64,000 nucleotides of DNA from contig NZ_LR733844.1 of the NCBI RefSeq assembly GCF_902506455.1, positions 373,133 through 437,132 of the forward strand. The letters are read 5' to 3'. The notes under the pieces were generated by a model, which ran no database searches, was not told the DNA's origin, and worked only from the letters and a program-made list of their open reading frames with translations. Position numbers and translations under genes: made by a program. How positions within the stretch are numbered: the first letter of the stretch is position 1; each line of letters begins with the position of its first letter. Positions 9,049-17,600 of this stretch are shown one piece after another. Origin of the DNA: Sphingomonas sp. 8AM. Lineage in GTDB: Bacteria; Pseudomonadota; Alphaproteobacteria; Sphingomonadales; Sphingomonadaceae.

Positions 9049-9817
9049 TCCTGCGCCGGCCGCGCGCCGCGCGTTCGTCGGCATCGATTTCGATCCGCTC
9101 GATACCGACGCCGCCGCGGCATGGCTGACCCGAATCACGCCCGCCTCGCCGTTCCGCTATGTCGTGACACCCAACGTCGACCATATCGTGCGGCTGGAAA
9201 CGCTTGGTGAGCGCGACGCGGCAGGGCAGGCGCTGTGGCGCGCCTATCGTGGTGCGGCGCTGGTGCTGTGCGACAGCCGGGTGCTGGCACGGCTCGCGCG
9301 GTTCTACGGCATCGTGCTGCCGCTGGCGCCGGGCAGCGACCTGACGGTACGAATATTTGCGCAGGTGGCACAGCCGGGCGACCGGATCGCGATCATCGGC
9401 GGCGACGCGCCCCTGCTCGCGGCGCTGCGGGCCCGCTACCCCGCGCTCGACCTCGTCCAGCATATCCCGCCGATGGGGATGCTCCGCAACCCGGCGGCGC
9501 TGGCGGCGGCCGCGGCGTTCGGGCGCGACTCGGCAGCCCGTTTCCTGCTGCTCGCGGTCGGGTCACCACAGCAGGAAGTGCTCGCGGCGCGGATCGCCGA
9601 TGATGGCGGCGCACAGGGCTGCGCATTGTGCATCGGCGCATCGCTCGATTTTATCGTCGGTCGGCAGCGTCGTGCACCGCAGCTGGTGCAGCGGCTCGGG
9701 CTGGAATGGGCGCATCGGCTGGCATCGCAGCCTGGGCGGCTCTGGCGACGCTATCTCGTTGATGGCCCGCGAATCTTCCGACTCGCGCACCGCTGGTATC
9801 GCGGACGCGTGCGGTGA
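9038..9817 (+). CDS. WecG/TagA/CpsF-family glycosyltransferase (GT26)
   Basis: This encodes 259 residues, starting at the ATG at 9038 inside the end of the previous gene; a TTG at 9029 is also in frame. GT26 motifs are visible: VVTPNVDHI near the N-terminus, the acidic site VLCDSRVLARLA (in the family usually ADG, so the Asp is kept but its surroundings differ), LLLAVGSPQQEVLAARI, and the C-terminal block GLEWAHRLASQPGRLWRRYL that carries the membrane-associating arginines. Family members add the second sugar to a polyprenyl-linked acceptor, which fits its place directly after the initiating transferase. The donor sugar is not predictable. Confidence 0.9.
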   Translation: MPIDPAPAARRAFVGIDFDPLDTDAAAAWLTRITPASPFRYVVTPNVDHIVRLETLGERDAAGQALWRAYRGAALVLCDSRVLARLARFYGIVLPLAPGSDLTVRIFAQVAQPGDRIAIIGGDAPLLAALRARYPALDLVQHIPPMGMLRNPAALAAAAAFGRDSAARFLLLAVGSPQQEVLAARIADDGGAQGCALCIGASLDFIVGRQRRAPQLVQRLGLEWAHRLASQPGRLWRRYLVDGPRIFRLAHRWYRGRVR

Positions 9818-10368
9818 GCGGTCGCTGGACGCCGGGGATCGGTGATCCCGGCGTGGTCGGCTGGGCGACGGCGATCCTCTATCTGATCGCAGCGGGCCTG
9901 TGTGCCGCGGTGTCGACTCGCGGCGCGCGCGGCGAAAGACGCTTCTGGGCGGTGGTCGCCCTGGCCATGCTGGCGCTGGGGATCAACAAACAACTCGATC
10001 TCCAGTCCTTGTTCACGCAGCTGTTGCGCGACGATGCGCTCCGCCATGGCTGGTTTGCCGAACGTCGTTCGCTTCAGCTTGCGTTCATCCTCGCGGTCGC
10101 CGCCTTCGGAGCAATATCAGTGCTGGTTCTCCGACGCCGTCTTTCCGTGCTGCGGCGCAACATGCGACTGGCCGCCGGAGGTGTTTGCTTGGTCTATACT
10201 TATGTCTTGATCCGTGCAGCTTCATTTCATCATGTCGATCGCTTCATCAACGCGGCTGTACTTGGCGCGCGCTGGAACTGGATCATCGAGATCGGCGGCA
10301 TCCTGATCGTGGCGATCGCAGCGCTGCGCGAGCTTCGCGTGCCGTTGCAGGAGGCGCCAGCCCCGTGA
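9814..10368 (+). CDS. Hypothetical membrane protein of the exopolysaccharide operon
   Basis: This encodes 184 residues from a GTG at 9814 that overlaps the upstream stop (GTGA). I see four to five hydrophobic segments: about residues 14-35 (VVGWATAILYLIAAGLCAAV), 43-56, 88-107 (LAFILAVAAFGAISVLVL), 117-132 and 155-170 (WIIEIGGILIVAIAAL). Between the second and third is a conserved-looking soluble stretch with INKQLDLQSLFTQ. I do not recognise a family. Its translational coupling to the glycosyltransferase suggests a part in exopolysaccharide assembly or its regulation, but that rests on position only. Confidence 0.65.
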   Translation: MSGRWTPGIGDPGVVGWATAILYLIAAGLCAAVSTRGARGERRFWAVVALAMLALGINKQLDLQSLFTQLLRDDALRHGWFAERRSLQLAFILAVAAFGAISVLVLRRRLSVLRRNMRLAAGGVCLVYTYVLIRAASFHHVDRFINAAVLGARWNWIIEIGGILIVAIAALRELRVPLQEAPAP

Positions 10369-10712
10369 AAGCGGCGGCAAACCTGCGTCTTGTGTCGATT
10401 ACCTTCTTATCGTCCGATCTGCTCCATACGTCCCAAATCTGGACTATGTCGCTGATGTTGCGACGCATCGAAACGGCGTAGAAGCCGGTTTATCGGGTCG
10501 TATCGCTGGGTGTCGCGGTCCAGGCAGTGCAAAATCGGCACCGCGCAAGGAAGGCGAGACTTCGATAAAAAGATGATGGTTTTCGCTTCGTTAAGGTGCG
10601 ATACATCGAATCATCAGGTGGCCGGTAAAAAACGGGTCACTACCGCCTGATCGGGGCGGGTCGCGTGAGTGGTACGGACGGACGTCAACAGGGTTCAAGG
10701 GGAGTTTCGAGC
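10369..10712. other. Intergenic region upstream of the PEP-CTERM gene
   Basis: This stretch of 344 bases has no convincing gene. It is locally AT-richer (around 10560-10640, e.g. gataaaaagatgatggtttt) than its surroundings and should contain the promoter of the PEP-CTERM gene. I looked for a sigma-54 type GG-N10-GC pair, as seen upstream of PEP-CTERM genes in some species, and found none I would defend. Confidence 0.4.
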
Positions 10713-11252
10713 ATGAAGAAGATTTTCGCGACCGCGATCATCGCGGCGGCAGTTGCAGCGACGCCAGCGATGGCGGCCCAGCAGATCAACACCAACATCG
10801 GCCTCTCGCAGTCGGCTCCGGGTGTGTTCACCGGGTTGTTCGGCAACACGGTGACCAGCGCCGACGTCAACTCGAGCAGTGTCTACACTGATACCTATCA
10901 GTTCATCGTTCCGACCGCGGGCATCGTCGGTGCGAGCGCCGTGACGCTGACCTTCGACGGCTCGCTGACGTTCAGCGAAGTGCTGCTCAACGGCGTGAAG
11001 CTGGTCATCCGCCGGACCAACGGCGTGTATCTGGCGACCTCGCCGCTCGGCGGACTGGCATCGGCGGAGAACCCGCAGAAGCTGTCGATCACCGGCAAGC
11101 TGACCGGTGCCACCGGCACCTACACCGGCAACGTCCGCTTCGAGAGCGCCGTTCCGGAGCCGGGCACCTGGGCGCTGATGATCCTGGGCTTCGGCATCGT
11201 CGGCTACGCGATGCGTCGCCGCCCGTCGGTTCGCTTCGCGCAGGCGATCTGA
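10713..11252 (+). CDS. PEPxxWA-CTERM sorting-domain protein
   Basis: This encodes 179 residues, starting at the ATG at 10713 after AAGGGGAG (about 10697-10704). A signal peptide (KKIFATAIIAAAVAATPAMA) is followed by a secreted, Ser/Thr/Gly/Asn-rich beta-type domain containing TLTFDGSLTFSEVLLNG. The C-terminus is a textbook sorting tag: VPEPGTWALMILGFG, a hydrophobic helix, then MRRRP. This PEPxxWA form is recognised by exosortase (XrtA) in proteobacteria, which cuts after the tag so the protein is released or attached to the exopolysaccharide or surface. It sits beside the locus expected to serve it. The body of the protein matches no function I know. A strong terminator follows. Confidence 0.9.
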   Translation: MKKIFATAIIAAAVAATPAMAAQQINTNIGLSQSAPGVFTGLFGNTVTSADVNSSSVYTDTYQFIVPTAGIVGASAVTLTFDGSLTFSEVLLNGVKLVIRRTNGVYLATSPLGGLASAENPQKLSITGKLTGATGTYTGNVRFESAVPEPGTWALMILGFGIVGYAMRRRPSVRFAQAI

Positions 11253-11303
11253 TTGCGACATCGCACCGGTGCTTCGGCGCCGGGGCGGTGACGAAAGAAA
11301 AGG

Positions 11304-11338
11304 CGGCGGCGTACCCGATCGGGTGCGCCGCCGTTTTT
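11304..11338 (+). terminator. Rho-independent terminator of the PEP-CTERM gene
   Basis: A 13-base stem (CGGCGGCGTACCC paired with GGGTGCGCCGCCG, one G-T pair) closes on a GATC loop and is followed by TTTTT. It begins about 50 bases after the stop codon. Confidence 0.9.
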
Positions 11339-11521
11339 CTATGCGGTGCCACCGTCGTCGGTCAGGCGAGCCGAACCGACGCACGTCGTGGTCGACCGCG
11401 GCGGTAGGGTACGGTTAGGATGGCGATGCTATCCCTGTGTCGTGACCGGAGCCTTCCCCCTGCCGAATCAGTCGATCCGACGCCGTTCGCCCTTGGTCGC
11501 CGCGCGCTGCGGGGCGGGACG

Positions 11522-12451
11522 ATGATGAAGATCGGGTTCGTCATCCTGTCGCACCGCGACCCCGGGCAGCTGTTGCGGCTCGTCGTCACGCTGAACCGGC
11601 TGTACGATCACCCGCCGATCGCATGCCATCATGATCGCGCACAAAGTCCGATCGACACGAGCATCTTCCCGGGCAACGTCCGTTTCGTCGATCCGAGCAT
11701 CCGCACCGGCTGGGCGAAATGGTCGGTGGTCCGCGGCTTCTTCGCGGCGCTACGGCTTTTGTACGATCATGACGCGCCCGACTGGTTCGTGCTCTTGAGC
11801 GCAGGCGACTATCCGGTGCGGGATGGCGCGGAGGTGCGCGCCGATCTTCTCGCGCTGGGCGCCGATGCGCTGATCGACTACCGTCGGACCGGCGATACGG
11901 CCGCACAGGCCGCCGCGCAGTTCGGCCCGCACAATCCCGGGCTGGCTCATTTCGAGAGCGACGGCAATCGTCGGCTGGCGCGCGACCGGTACGAAAACGC
12001 CGAGCTGTGGCTGCCGATGCTGCGGTTCAATGACGGGGGTCGGCGAGTCCGGCCGGCCCGGCTGACCGTCTCGCTGCCATTCGGTACGCCCTTGGGCCCG
12101 TTTTCGCGCGATTTCCGCTGCTTCTATGGCGACCATTGGTTCACCGGCAACGCGCGGGTAGCGCAGCTGCTGCTCGCGCCGACGGCGCATCACCGGCGAC
12201 TGCAGCAGCATTTGACGATGCGCACCAGCCCGGACGAATGCTATTTCCAGACGGTCTTGTGCAACGAGCCCGGTTTGCGGCTGGTGCGCGACAACCGTCG
12301 ATATGCGCAGTGGAATGGCGGTGGCGCGCACCCGCAGACACTGACAGAACGCGATCTCGCCGCGATGTTTGCGTCGGGCGCGCATTTCGCGCGAAAGTTC
12401 ACGCCCGATGCGCCGGTGCTCGACCGGATCGACGCGCGGTTGTTCGGCTGA
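11522..12451 (+). CDS. Core-2/I-branching beta-1,6-N-acetylglucosaminyltransferase-like protein (GT14)
   Basis: This encodes 309 residues. The conserved family start is KIGFVILSHRDPGQLLRLV, so I start at the ATG-ATG pair at 11522/11525 and not at the ATG at 11420. Other family marks are DRAQSPIDTSIF, the aromatic block RTGWAKWSVVRGFFAALRLL, DWFVLLSAGDYPVRD (acidic donor-site strand) and SPDECYFQTVLCN near residue 240, which carries the Glu-Cys-Tyr-Phe motif of the Branch family (PF02485). Bacterial members are poorly characterised; they probably add a sugar to a surface glycan. It is followed after 15 bases by a phosphatase gene. Confidence 0.8.
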   Translation: MMKIGFVILSHRDPGQLLRLVVTLNRLYDHPPIACHHDRAQSPIDTSIFPGNVRFVDPSIRTGWAKWSVVRGFFAALRLLYDHDAPDWFVLLSAGDYPVRDGAEVRADLLALGADALIDYRRTGDTAAQAAAQFGPHNPGLAHFESDGNRRLARDRYENAELWLPMLRFNDGGRRVRPARLTVSLPFGTPLGPFSRDFRCFYGDHWFTGNARVAQLLLAPTAHHRRLQQHLTMRTSPDECYFQTVLCNEPGLRLVRDNRRYAQWNGGGAHPQTLTERDLAAMFASGAHFARKFTPDAPVLDRIDARLFG

Positions 12452-12466
12452 GCCGCGCGCACCGCG

Positions 12467-13237
12467 ATGGGACGATTTCGGCAATGGCTCGGATGGCCCC
12501 CGCCGCGCCGTGCCGCGGTGCCGGCCGGTACGCGCGTCTATGCGGTCGGTGACGTGCATGGCCGCGCGGACCTGTTGGAGCCGTTGCTCGGCTGGATCGC
12601 CGCGGATCATGCCAGACGCGGTGGCGAGGCCAGGCTGCAGATCGTCTTTCTGGGTGACCTGATCGATCGGGGGCCGGCGTCGGCAAAGGTGATCGACCTG
12701 CTGATCGGTGCGGACCGTAGCGGCGCTGACCATCACGTGCTGAGCGGCAATCACGAGGAAATGCTGCTGACGATCCTCGCCGGCGAGAGCGACGGCGTGG
12801 GAGCGTGGCTCGATCATGGCGGTGCCGAGACGCTGGAGAGCTACGGCGTCGACCCGGCGCGTTTCTGGGACGACCCCGAAGCACTGCCGCGCGTGCTGCG
12901 CTCGGCGATCCCCTCACGCCACCTCGCATTGCTGCGCGCGATGGGCGATCAGGTACGCATCGGCGACTATCTGTTCGTTCATGCCGGCATTCGCCCCGGC
13001 GTGCCGCTCGACGAGCAAACCGGGCGCGATCTGCGCTGGATCCGCAAGGACTTTCTGAGCAGCACCGCCGATCACGGGCCGGTGGTTGTGCACGGGCACA
13101 CGATCGTGCCGACTGTCGAATATCACCGTAACCGCATCGCGATCGACACCGGTGCGTATCGCACCGGGCGGCTGACCGCGCTCGGGCTGGAGGGTGAGGC
13201 ACGCTGGACGCTGACCAGCCGGCTCGACCGCGCGTGA
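12467..13237 (+). CDS. PPP-family metallophosphoesterase (serine/threonine phosphatase or ApaH-like)
   Basis: This encodes 256 residues. The dinuclear-metal phosphatase motifs are all present in order: GDVHGR (near residue 28), GDLIDRG, SGNHEE, HAGI and HGHT. This set is typical of the bacterial PrpA/ApaH-like branch, which removes phosphate from proteins or from dinucleoside polyphosphates. No transmembrane or signal region is seen, so it should be cytoplasmic. Its substrate cannot be assigned here. It starts 15 bases after the glycosyltransferase and may share its transcript. Confidence 0.9.
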   Translation: MGRFRQWLGWPPPRRAAVPAGTRVYAVGDVHGRADLLEPLLGWIAADHARRGGEARLQIVFLGDLIDRGPASAKVIDLLIGADRSGADHHVLSGNHEEMLLTILAGESDGVGAWLDHGGAETLESYGVDPARFWDDPEALPRVLRSAIPSRHLALLRAMGDQVRIGDYLFVHAGIRPGVPLDEQTGRDLRWIRKDFLSSTADHGPVVVHGHTIVPTVEYHRNRIAIDTGAYRTGRLTALGLEGEARWTLTSRLDRA

Positions 13238-13280
13238 TGCGCGCTTTCCTCGCCCGCCGTTCGCGCCTAGCGCGGCGCGC

Positions 13281-13748
13281 ATGATGATCTTCGTTCTCGC
13301 ACGCGCCGACAATGGCGTCATTGGCGTCGACGGCCGGCTGCCGTGGCGGCTGCCGGAGGACCTCAAGCGCTTCAAGGCGCTGACGATCGGCACGCCGATG
13401 GTGATGGGGCGCAAGACCTTCGAAAGCTTTCCGGCACCGCTGCCGGGACGGCGGCACATCGTTCTGACGCGCGACCGCGACTGGTCGGCGGCGGGGGCGG
13501 AGGTGGCGCATGATGTCGACGCCGCGCTGGCGCTCGCCGGTGGGGGCGACGTCACGGTCGTGGGCGGTGCGGAAATCTACGCACTGCTGCTCGATCGTGC
13601 CGACCGGATCGAACTGACGGAAGTGCATAGCGCGCCTGACGGCGATGCAACCGTGCCGGCGTTTACCGGCTGGCGCGAGGTGGCGCGCGTGGCGCATCCG
13701 GCGGAGGGCGAGCGGCCCGGCTATGATTTCGTGACGCTGGTACGGTGA
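13281..13748 (+). CDS. folA: Dihydrofolate reductase
   Basis: This encodes 155 residues, the usual size. It reduces dihydrofolate to tetrahydrofolate with NADPH, which is needed for thymidylate and one-carbon metabolism. Visible motifs are the N-terminal LARADNGVIGVDGRLPWRLPEDL with the Trp-Arg and acidic substrate-site residues, MGRKTFESFPAPLPGR (cofactor site), and VVGGAEIYALLL. The start has two adjacent ATGs (13281 and 13284) with no strong ribosome site, so the first residue is uncertain by one. ribF follows on the same strand after 24 bases. Confidence 0.95.
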   Translation: MMIFVLARADNGVIGVDGRLPWRLPEDLKRFKALTIGTPMVMGRKTFESFPAPLPGRRHIVLTRDRDWSAAGAEVAHDVDAALALAGGGDVTVVGGAEIYALLLDRADRIELTEVHSAPDGDATVPAFTGWREVARVAHPAEGERPGYDFVTLVR

Positions 13749-13772
13749 CGGTGCAGGCGCTAAGGGCGGCCG

Positions 13773-14699
13773 ATGCAGCGGCTTGACGGCGGCGCGGCGG
13801 TGCCTGACGCCCTGGCGGGCGCGATCGTTGCGTTGGGCAATTTCGACGGTTTTCACCTGGGGCATCAGGCGGTTGTCGCGCGCGCGGTCGATCGGGCGCG
13901 TGCGGAGGGACGCCCTGCGCTGGTCGCAACCTTCGATCCGCATCCGGTCCGCCACTTCCGCCCCGATGCCGAGCCGTTCCGGCTGACCACGCTTGACCAG
14001 CGCGCGCGATTGTTCGCCGAAGCGGGCGCGGACGGCATAGTGGTGTTCCACTTCGACGCCGCGCTCGCCGCGCTGCCTGCCGACGTGTTTATCGCCGAGC
14101 GGCTGACCGGGGCGTTGCGGGTCGCGGGCGTCGTGACCGGAGAGGATTTCACCTTCGGTCACGGCAAGAGCGGGAATATCGCGACGCTGCGCGCGGCGGG
14201 CGAACGCGCCGGATTTGTGGTCGATACGGTCGGCGCGGTGCTGCTGGATGGCGAGCCGGTGTCGTCGACCCGCATCCGCGCAGCGCTCAGGGGCGGTGAT
14301 CCGCGCGGTGCGGCGCGGCTTCTCACGCGGCCGTTCGCGATCGAGGGCGTCGTCCAGCACGGCGACAAGCTGGGGCGGACGATCGGTTACCCGACCGCGA
14401 ACCTCGACATGGGGCCGTATCTGCGTCCGGCGTACGGGATCTATGCCGTGCGCGGACGGCTTGCGGACGGCCGGGTGCTCAAAGGTGCCGCGAATTTGGG
14501 CGTCCGGCCCACGTTCGATCCGCCCAAGGAGTTGCTGGAGCCGTATTTCTTCGACTTCGCCGGCGACCTGTACGGTCAGGTGATCGAAGTCGAGCTCATC
14601 GAGTGGCTGCGCGCCGAGGCGAAGTTCGACAGCCTCGACGCGCTGGTCGCGCAAATGGACCTGGACTGCGCCCGCGCGCGCGAGTTGCTGGCGGACTAA
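13773..14699 (+). CDS. ribF: Bifunctional riboflavin kinase / FMN adenylyltransferase
   Basis: This encodes 308 residues. It phosphorylates riboflavin to FMN and adenylates FMN to FAD. The N-terminal nucleotidyltransferase domain has the GNFDGFHLGHQAVV motif (HxGH) and a later SSTRIRAALRGGD. The C-terminal flavokinase domain has GRTIGYPTANLDM and the downstream KGAANLGVRPTF block, followed by VIEVELIEWLR. Domain order and length match the family. It sits 24 bases upstream of ileS, followed by lspA, and ribF-ileS-lspA is a common order in proteobacteria. Confidence 0.96.
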   Translation: MQRLDGGAAVPDALAGAIVALGNFDGFHLGHQAVVARAVDRARAEGRPALVATFDPHPVRHFRPDAEPFRLTTLDQRARLFAEAGADGIVVFHFDAALAALPADVFIAERLTGALRVAGVVTGEDFTFGHGKSGNIATLRAAGERAGFVVDTVGAVLLDGEPVSSTRIRAALRGGDPRGAARLLTRPFAIEGVVQHGDKLGRTIGYPTANLDMGPYLRPAYGIYAVRGRLADGRVLKGAANLGVRPTFDPPKELLEPYFFDFAGDLYGQVIEVELIEWLRAEAKFDSLDALVAQMDLDCARARELLAD

Positions 14700-14723
14700 C
14701 CCGCCGTTAAGGCTAAGAGACAT

Positions 14724-17600
14724 ATGGCCGACGCATCCGACACTTCGCGCGACTGGCGCGACACCGTATTCTTGCCGCAGACCGGCTTTCCGATGAAGGC
14801 CGGGCTGGCGCAGAAGGAGCCCGCGATCTTCGACCGCTGGAAGCGGATCGGGCTCTACCAGCAGCTGCGCGAGCAGCGGCTGGGGCGTGAGCGCTTCATC
14901 CTCCACGACGGACCGCCCTATGCCAATGGCGACATCCACATGGGCCACGCCATGAACAAGGTGCTGAAGGACGTGATCGTCCGCAGCCGTTCCCTGATGG
15001 GCTATGACGCGCCGTACGTGCCGGGCTGGGACTGCCACGGGCTGCCGATCGAGTGGAAGGTCGAGGAAGCGTATCGCGCCAGGAAGCTCGACAAGGATCA
15101 GGTGCCGGTCGCGCAGTTCCGCGCCGAATGCCGCGCCTATGCCGAGAAATGGGTGGCGGTGCAGCGCGACGAGTTCGAGCGGCTGGGCGTGATGGGAGAT
15201 TGGGACGATCCCTATCTGACCATGAAGTTCGAAGCCGAGGCGACGATCGCGGGCGAGCTGCTCAAGTTCGCCGAGAGCGGCCAGCTGTATCGCGGTGCCA
15301 AGCCGGTGATGTGGAGCCCGGTCGAGAAGACCGCGCTGGCCGAGGCCGAGGTCGAATATGAGGACGTCGTCTCGACGCAGATCGACGTCGGGTTCGAGGT
15401 GATCGACTGCCCGGAATATCCGGGGCTGGCCGGCACGCTGGCGGTGATCTGGACGACGACGCCGTGGACGATCCCGGTCAACCAGGCGCTCGCCTATGGC
15501 TCGGCGGTCGACTATCTCCAGTTCGAGCATGACGGGCGGCGCTATCTGGTCGCCGAGCCGCTGATGCCCGCGTTCATCAAGCGCACCGGCATCCCGATGG
15601 GCAAGATCATCGCGCTCATCAAGGGGCCGGTGCTGGAGGGCGCGACCGCACGGCACCCGATGCATCAGCTGGGCGGCTTCTTCGCGACTCCGCGGCCGTT
15701 CCTCGAGGGCGCGTTCGTCACCATCGATGCCGGTACCGGGCTGGTCCATATGGCCCCCGACCACGGCGAGGACGACTTCCTGCTGTGTAAGGCGCACGGG
15801 ATCGAGCCGGTGTTCGCGGTCGACGGCGCGGGCATGTACCGCGCCGACTGGGCGTGGCTCGGCGGGCAGGGCAGCGTCATCAACAAGAAGTTCGTCGGCG
15901 CCGATGGGCCGATCTGTTCGGACCTGCGCGCGACGGGTAACCTGCTGTCGGCGAGCGACGATTTCGCGCACAGCTATCCGCATTCGTGGCGGTCGAAGGC
16001 GAAGGTGATCTTCCGCGCGACCCCGCAGTGGTTCATCCCGATGGATGGCCGATCCACTCTCCCCTCCCCTTCAGGGGAGGGGCCGGGGGTGGGGTCGAGT
16101 GGGAAAGAGCCCGCTCTACAACTACCCCACCCCAACCCCTCCCCTGAAGGGGAGGGGCTTGAAGGGGGCAACGCCGCCACGCTCCGCGAACTCGCGCTCG
16201 ATGCGATCTCCCGCACGCAATGGGTGCCGACGCGTGCCGAGAACCGCATCCGCGCGATGGTCGAGGGGCGTCCGGACTGGGTCATCAGTCGCCAGCGCGC
16301 CTGGGGCGTGCCGATCGCGCTCTATGTGCATCGTCAGAGCGGGCAGTATCTCAACGATCCCGCGGTCAACGCGCGGATCATCGCCGCCTTTCGCGAGAGC
16401 GGGGCGGATGCGTGGTTCACCGCCGACCATCAGGCGCTGCTCGGCGACACATATGACCTCGCCGATTACGAGCCGGTCAACGACATCCTCGACGTGTGGT
16501 TCGACTCCGGTTCGACGCACGCGTTCGTCGTTGAGGCGCGCTATGGCGAGGGGACGCGCGCGAACCTGTATATCGAGGGCTCGGACCAGCATCGCGGCTG
16601 GTTCCAGTCGTCGCTGCTGGAGAGCTGCGGGACGCGCGGGCGCGCGCCGTATGACGCGGTGCTGACGCACGGTTTCGCGCTCGATGGGCAGGGACGCAAG
16701 ATGTCCAAGTCGCTCGGCAATGTCGTCGATCCATTGAAGGTGATCGGCGAATCGGGGGCGGACATCCTGCGACTGTGGGCGGTGTCGACCGACTATTTCG
16801 ACGACGTGCGGATCGGCAAGGAGGTGCTGGCGACCTCGTCGGACGCCTATCGCAAGCTGCGTAACACCTTCCGCTATCTGCTCGGCGCGCTCGACGGGTT
16901 CAGCGATGACGAGCGGGTGCCGGTCGCCGGGATGCCCGAGCTGGAGCGCTATATGCTCCACCTGCTCCATGCGCTCGACCGCGAACTGAAGGAGGCGGCG
17001 ACCGCCTACGAGTTCAACCGCTACGTCCGCCGCCTGACCGACTTCTGCAACGAGGATCTGTCGGCGTTCTTCTTCGACGTGCGCAAGGACTCGCTGTACT
17101 GCGATGCGCCGACCGACGTGAAGCGCCGCGCGTATCGCACGATGCTCGACGTGCTGTTCCATGCGCTGGTCCGCTATGCCGCGCCGGTGCTGGTCTTCAC
17201 CGCCGAGGAAGTGTGGCAGTCGCGCTTCCCGGCCGACGACAGTTCGGTGCATTTCCTCGAATGGCCGACCTTGCCCGACGAGGCCGGTGAGGATGTCGCG
17301 CAGCGCTGGCTCGAGGTGCGTCGCCTGCGAGAGCGCGTGACCGAAGCCATCGAGCCGCTGCGTCGCGAGAAGACGATCCGCTCCAGCCTGGAGGCGGAAG
17401 TGACCGTCCCCGAGCTGCCGCTGCCTGCCGATGCGCTGGCGGAGCTGTTCATCGTCGCGAAGGTGAGCGAGGCGGCGACGGTCGATGTGGCGCGCACCGA
17501 TTACCAGAAGTGCGGGCGCTGCTGGCGGCATCTGCCCGAGGTGACGAGCGATGGCGAGCTGTGCGCGCGCTGCGCCGACGTGACGGGGACGGGGGCGTGA
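14724..17600 (+). CDS. ileS: Isoleucyl-tRNA synthetase with an in-frame palindromic insertion
   Basis: This encodes 958 residues and charges tRNA-Ile with isoleucine. The class I signatures are PYANGDIHMGHAMNK (HIGH type, near residue 72) and GRKMSKSLGN (near residue 659). The editing domain includes VIWTTTPWTIPVNQALAY, and a C-terminal zinc site is CGRCW...CARC. Between the conserved RATPQWFIPMD (ending near residue 441) and TLRELAL (from about 486) there are roughly 43 low-complexity residues (TLPSPSGEGPGVG ... PHPNPSPEGEGLEGG), produced by a palindromic repeat in the DNA. The frame continues normally afterwards, so I read the gene as functional. It overlaps lspA by four bases. Confidence 0.96.
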   Translation: MADASDTSRDWRDTVFLPQTGFPMKAGLAQKEPAIFDRWKRIGLYQQLREQRLGRERFILHDGPPYANGDIHMGHAMNKVLKDVIVRSRSLMGYDAPYVPGWDCHGLPIEWKVEEAYRARKLDKDQVPVAQFRAECRAYAEKWVAVQRDEFERLGVMGDWDDPYLTMKFEAEATIAGELLKFAESGQLYRGAKPVMWSPVEKTALAEAEVEYEDVVSTQIDVGFEVIDCPEYPGLAGTLAVIWTTTPWTIPVNQALAYGSAVDYLQFEHDGRRYLVAEPLMPAFIKRTGIPMGKIIALIKGPVLEGATARHPMHQLGGFFATPRPFLEGAFVTIDAGTGLVHMAPDHGEDDFLLCKAHGIEPVFAVDGAGMYRADWAWLGGQGSVINKKFVGADGPICSDLRATGNLLSASDDFAHSYPHSWRSKAKVIFRATPQWFIPMDGRSTLPSPSGEGPGVGSSGKEPALQLPHPNPSPEGEGLEGGNAATLRELALDAISRTQWVPTRAENRIRAMVEGRPDWVISRQRAWGVPIALYVHRQSGQYLNDPAVNARIIAAFRESGADAWFTADHQALLGDTYDLADYEPVNDILDVWFDSGSTHAFVVEARYGEGTRANLYIEGSDQHRGWFQSSLLESCGTRGRAPYDAVLTHGFALDGQGRKMSKSLGNVVDPLKVIGESGADILRLWAVSTDYFDDVRIGKEVLATSSDAYRKLRNTFRYLLGALDGFSDDERVPVAGMPELERYMLHLLHALDRELKEAATAYEFNRYVRRLTDFCNEDLSAFFFDVRKDSLYCDAPTDVKRRAYRTMLDVLFHALVRYAAPVLVFTAEEVWQSRFPADDSSVHFLEWPTLPDEAGEDVAQRWLEVRRLRERVTEAIEPLRREKTIRSSLEAEVTVPELPLPADALAELFIVAKVSEAATVDVARTDYQKCGRCWRHLPEVTSDGELCARCADVTGTGA
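16060..16159. repeat. Palindromic repeat element inside ileS
   Basis: A left arm (about 16060-16095) and right arm (about 16124-16159) are nearly perfect inverted complements. Each arm is itself a short hairpin of the form CCCCTCCCCTTCAGGGGAGG. The unit adds a multiple of three bases and no stop in the ileS frame. Six-to-seven-base G and C runs and near-perfect symmetry set it apart from the flanking ileS codons. Confidence 0.9.

Noticed and set aside
10501..10712. A sigma-54 promoter before the PEP-CTERM gene
   Set aside because: I tested GG-N10-GC pairs by eye; the closest candidates did not keep the spacing.
12399..15983. A 1194-residue reverse-strand reading frame across ribF and ileS
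   Set aside because: It is antisense to well-supported genes and made of Arg/Ala/Gly-rich text without domains. High GC keeps such shadow frames open.
16030..16185. ileS as a broken or frameshifted gene
   Set aside because: The inserted repeat keeps the frame and all downstream catalytic and zinc-binding motifs are intact.
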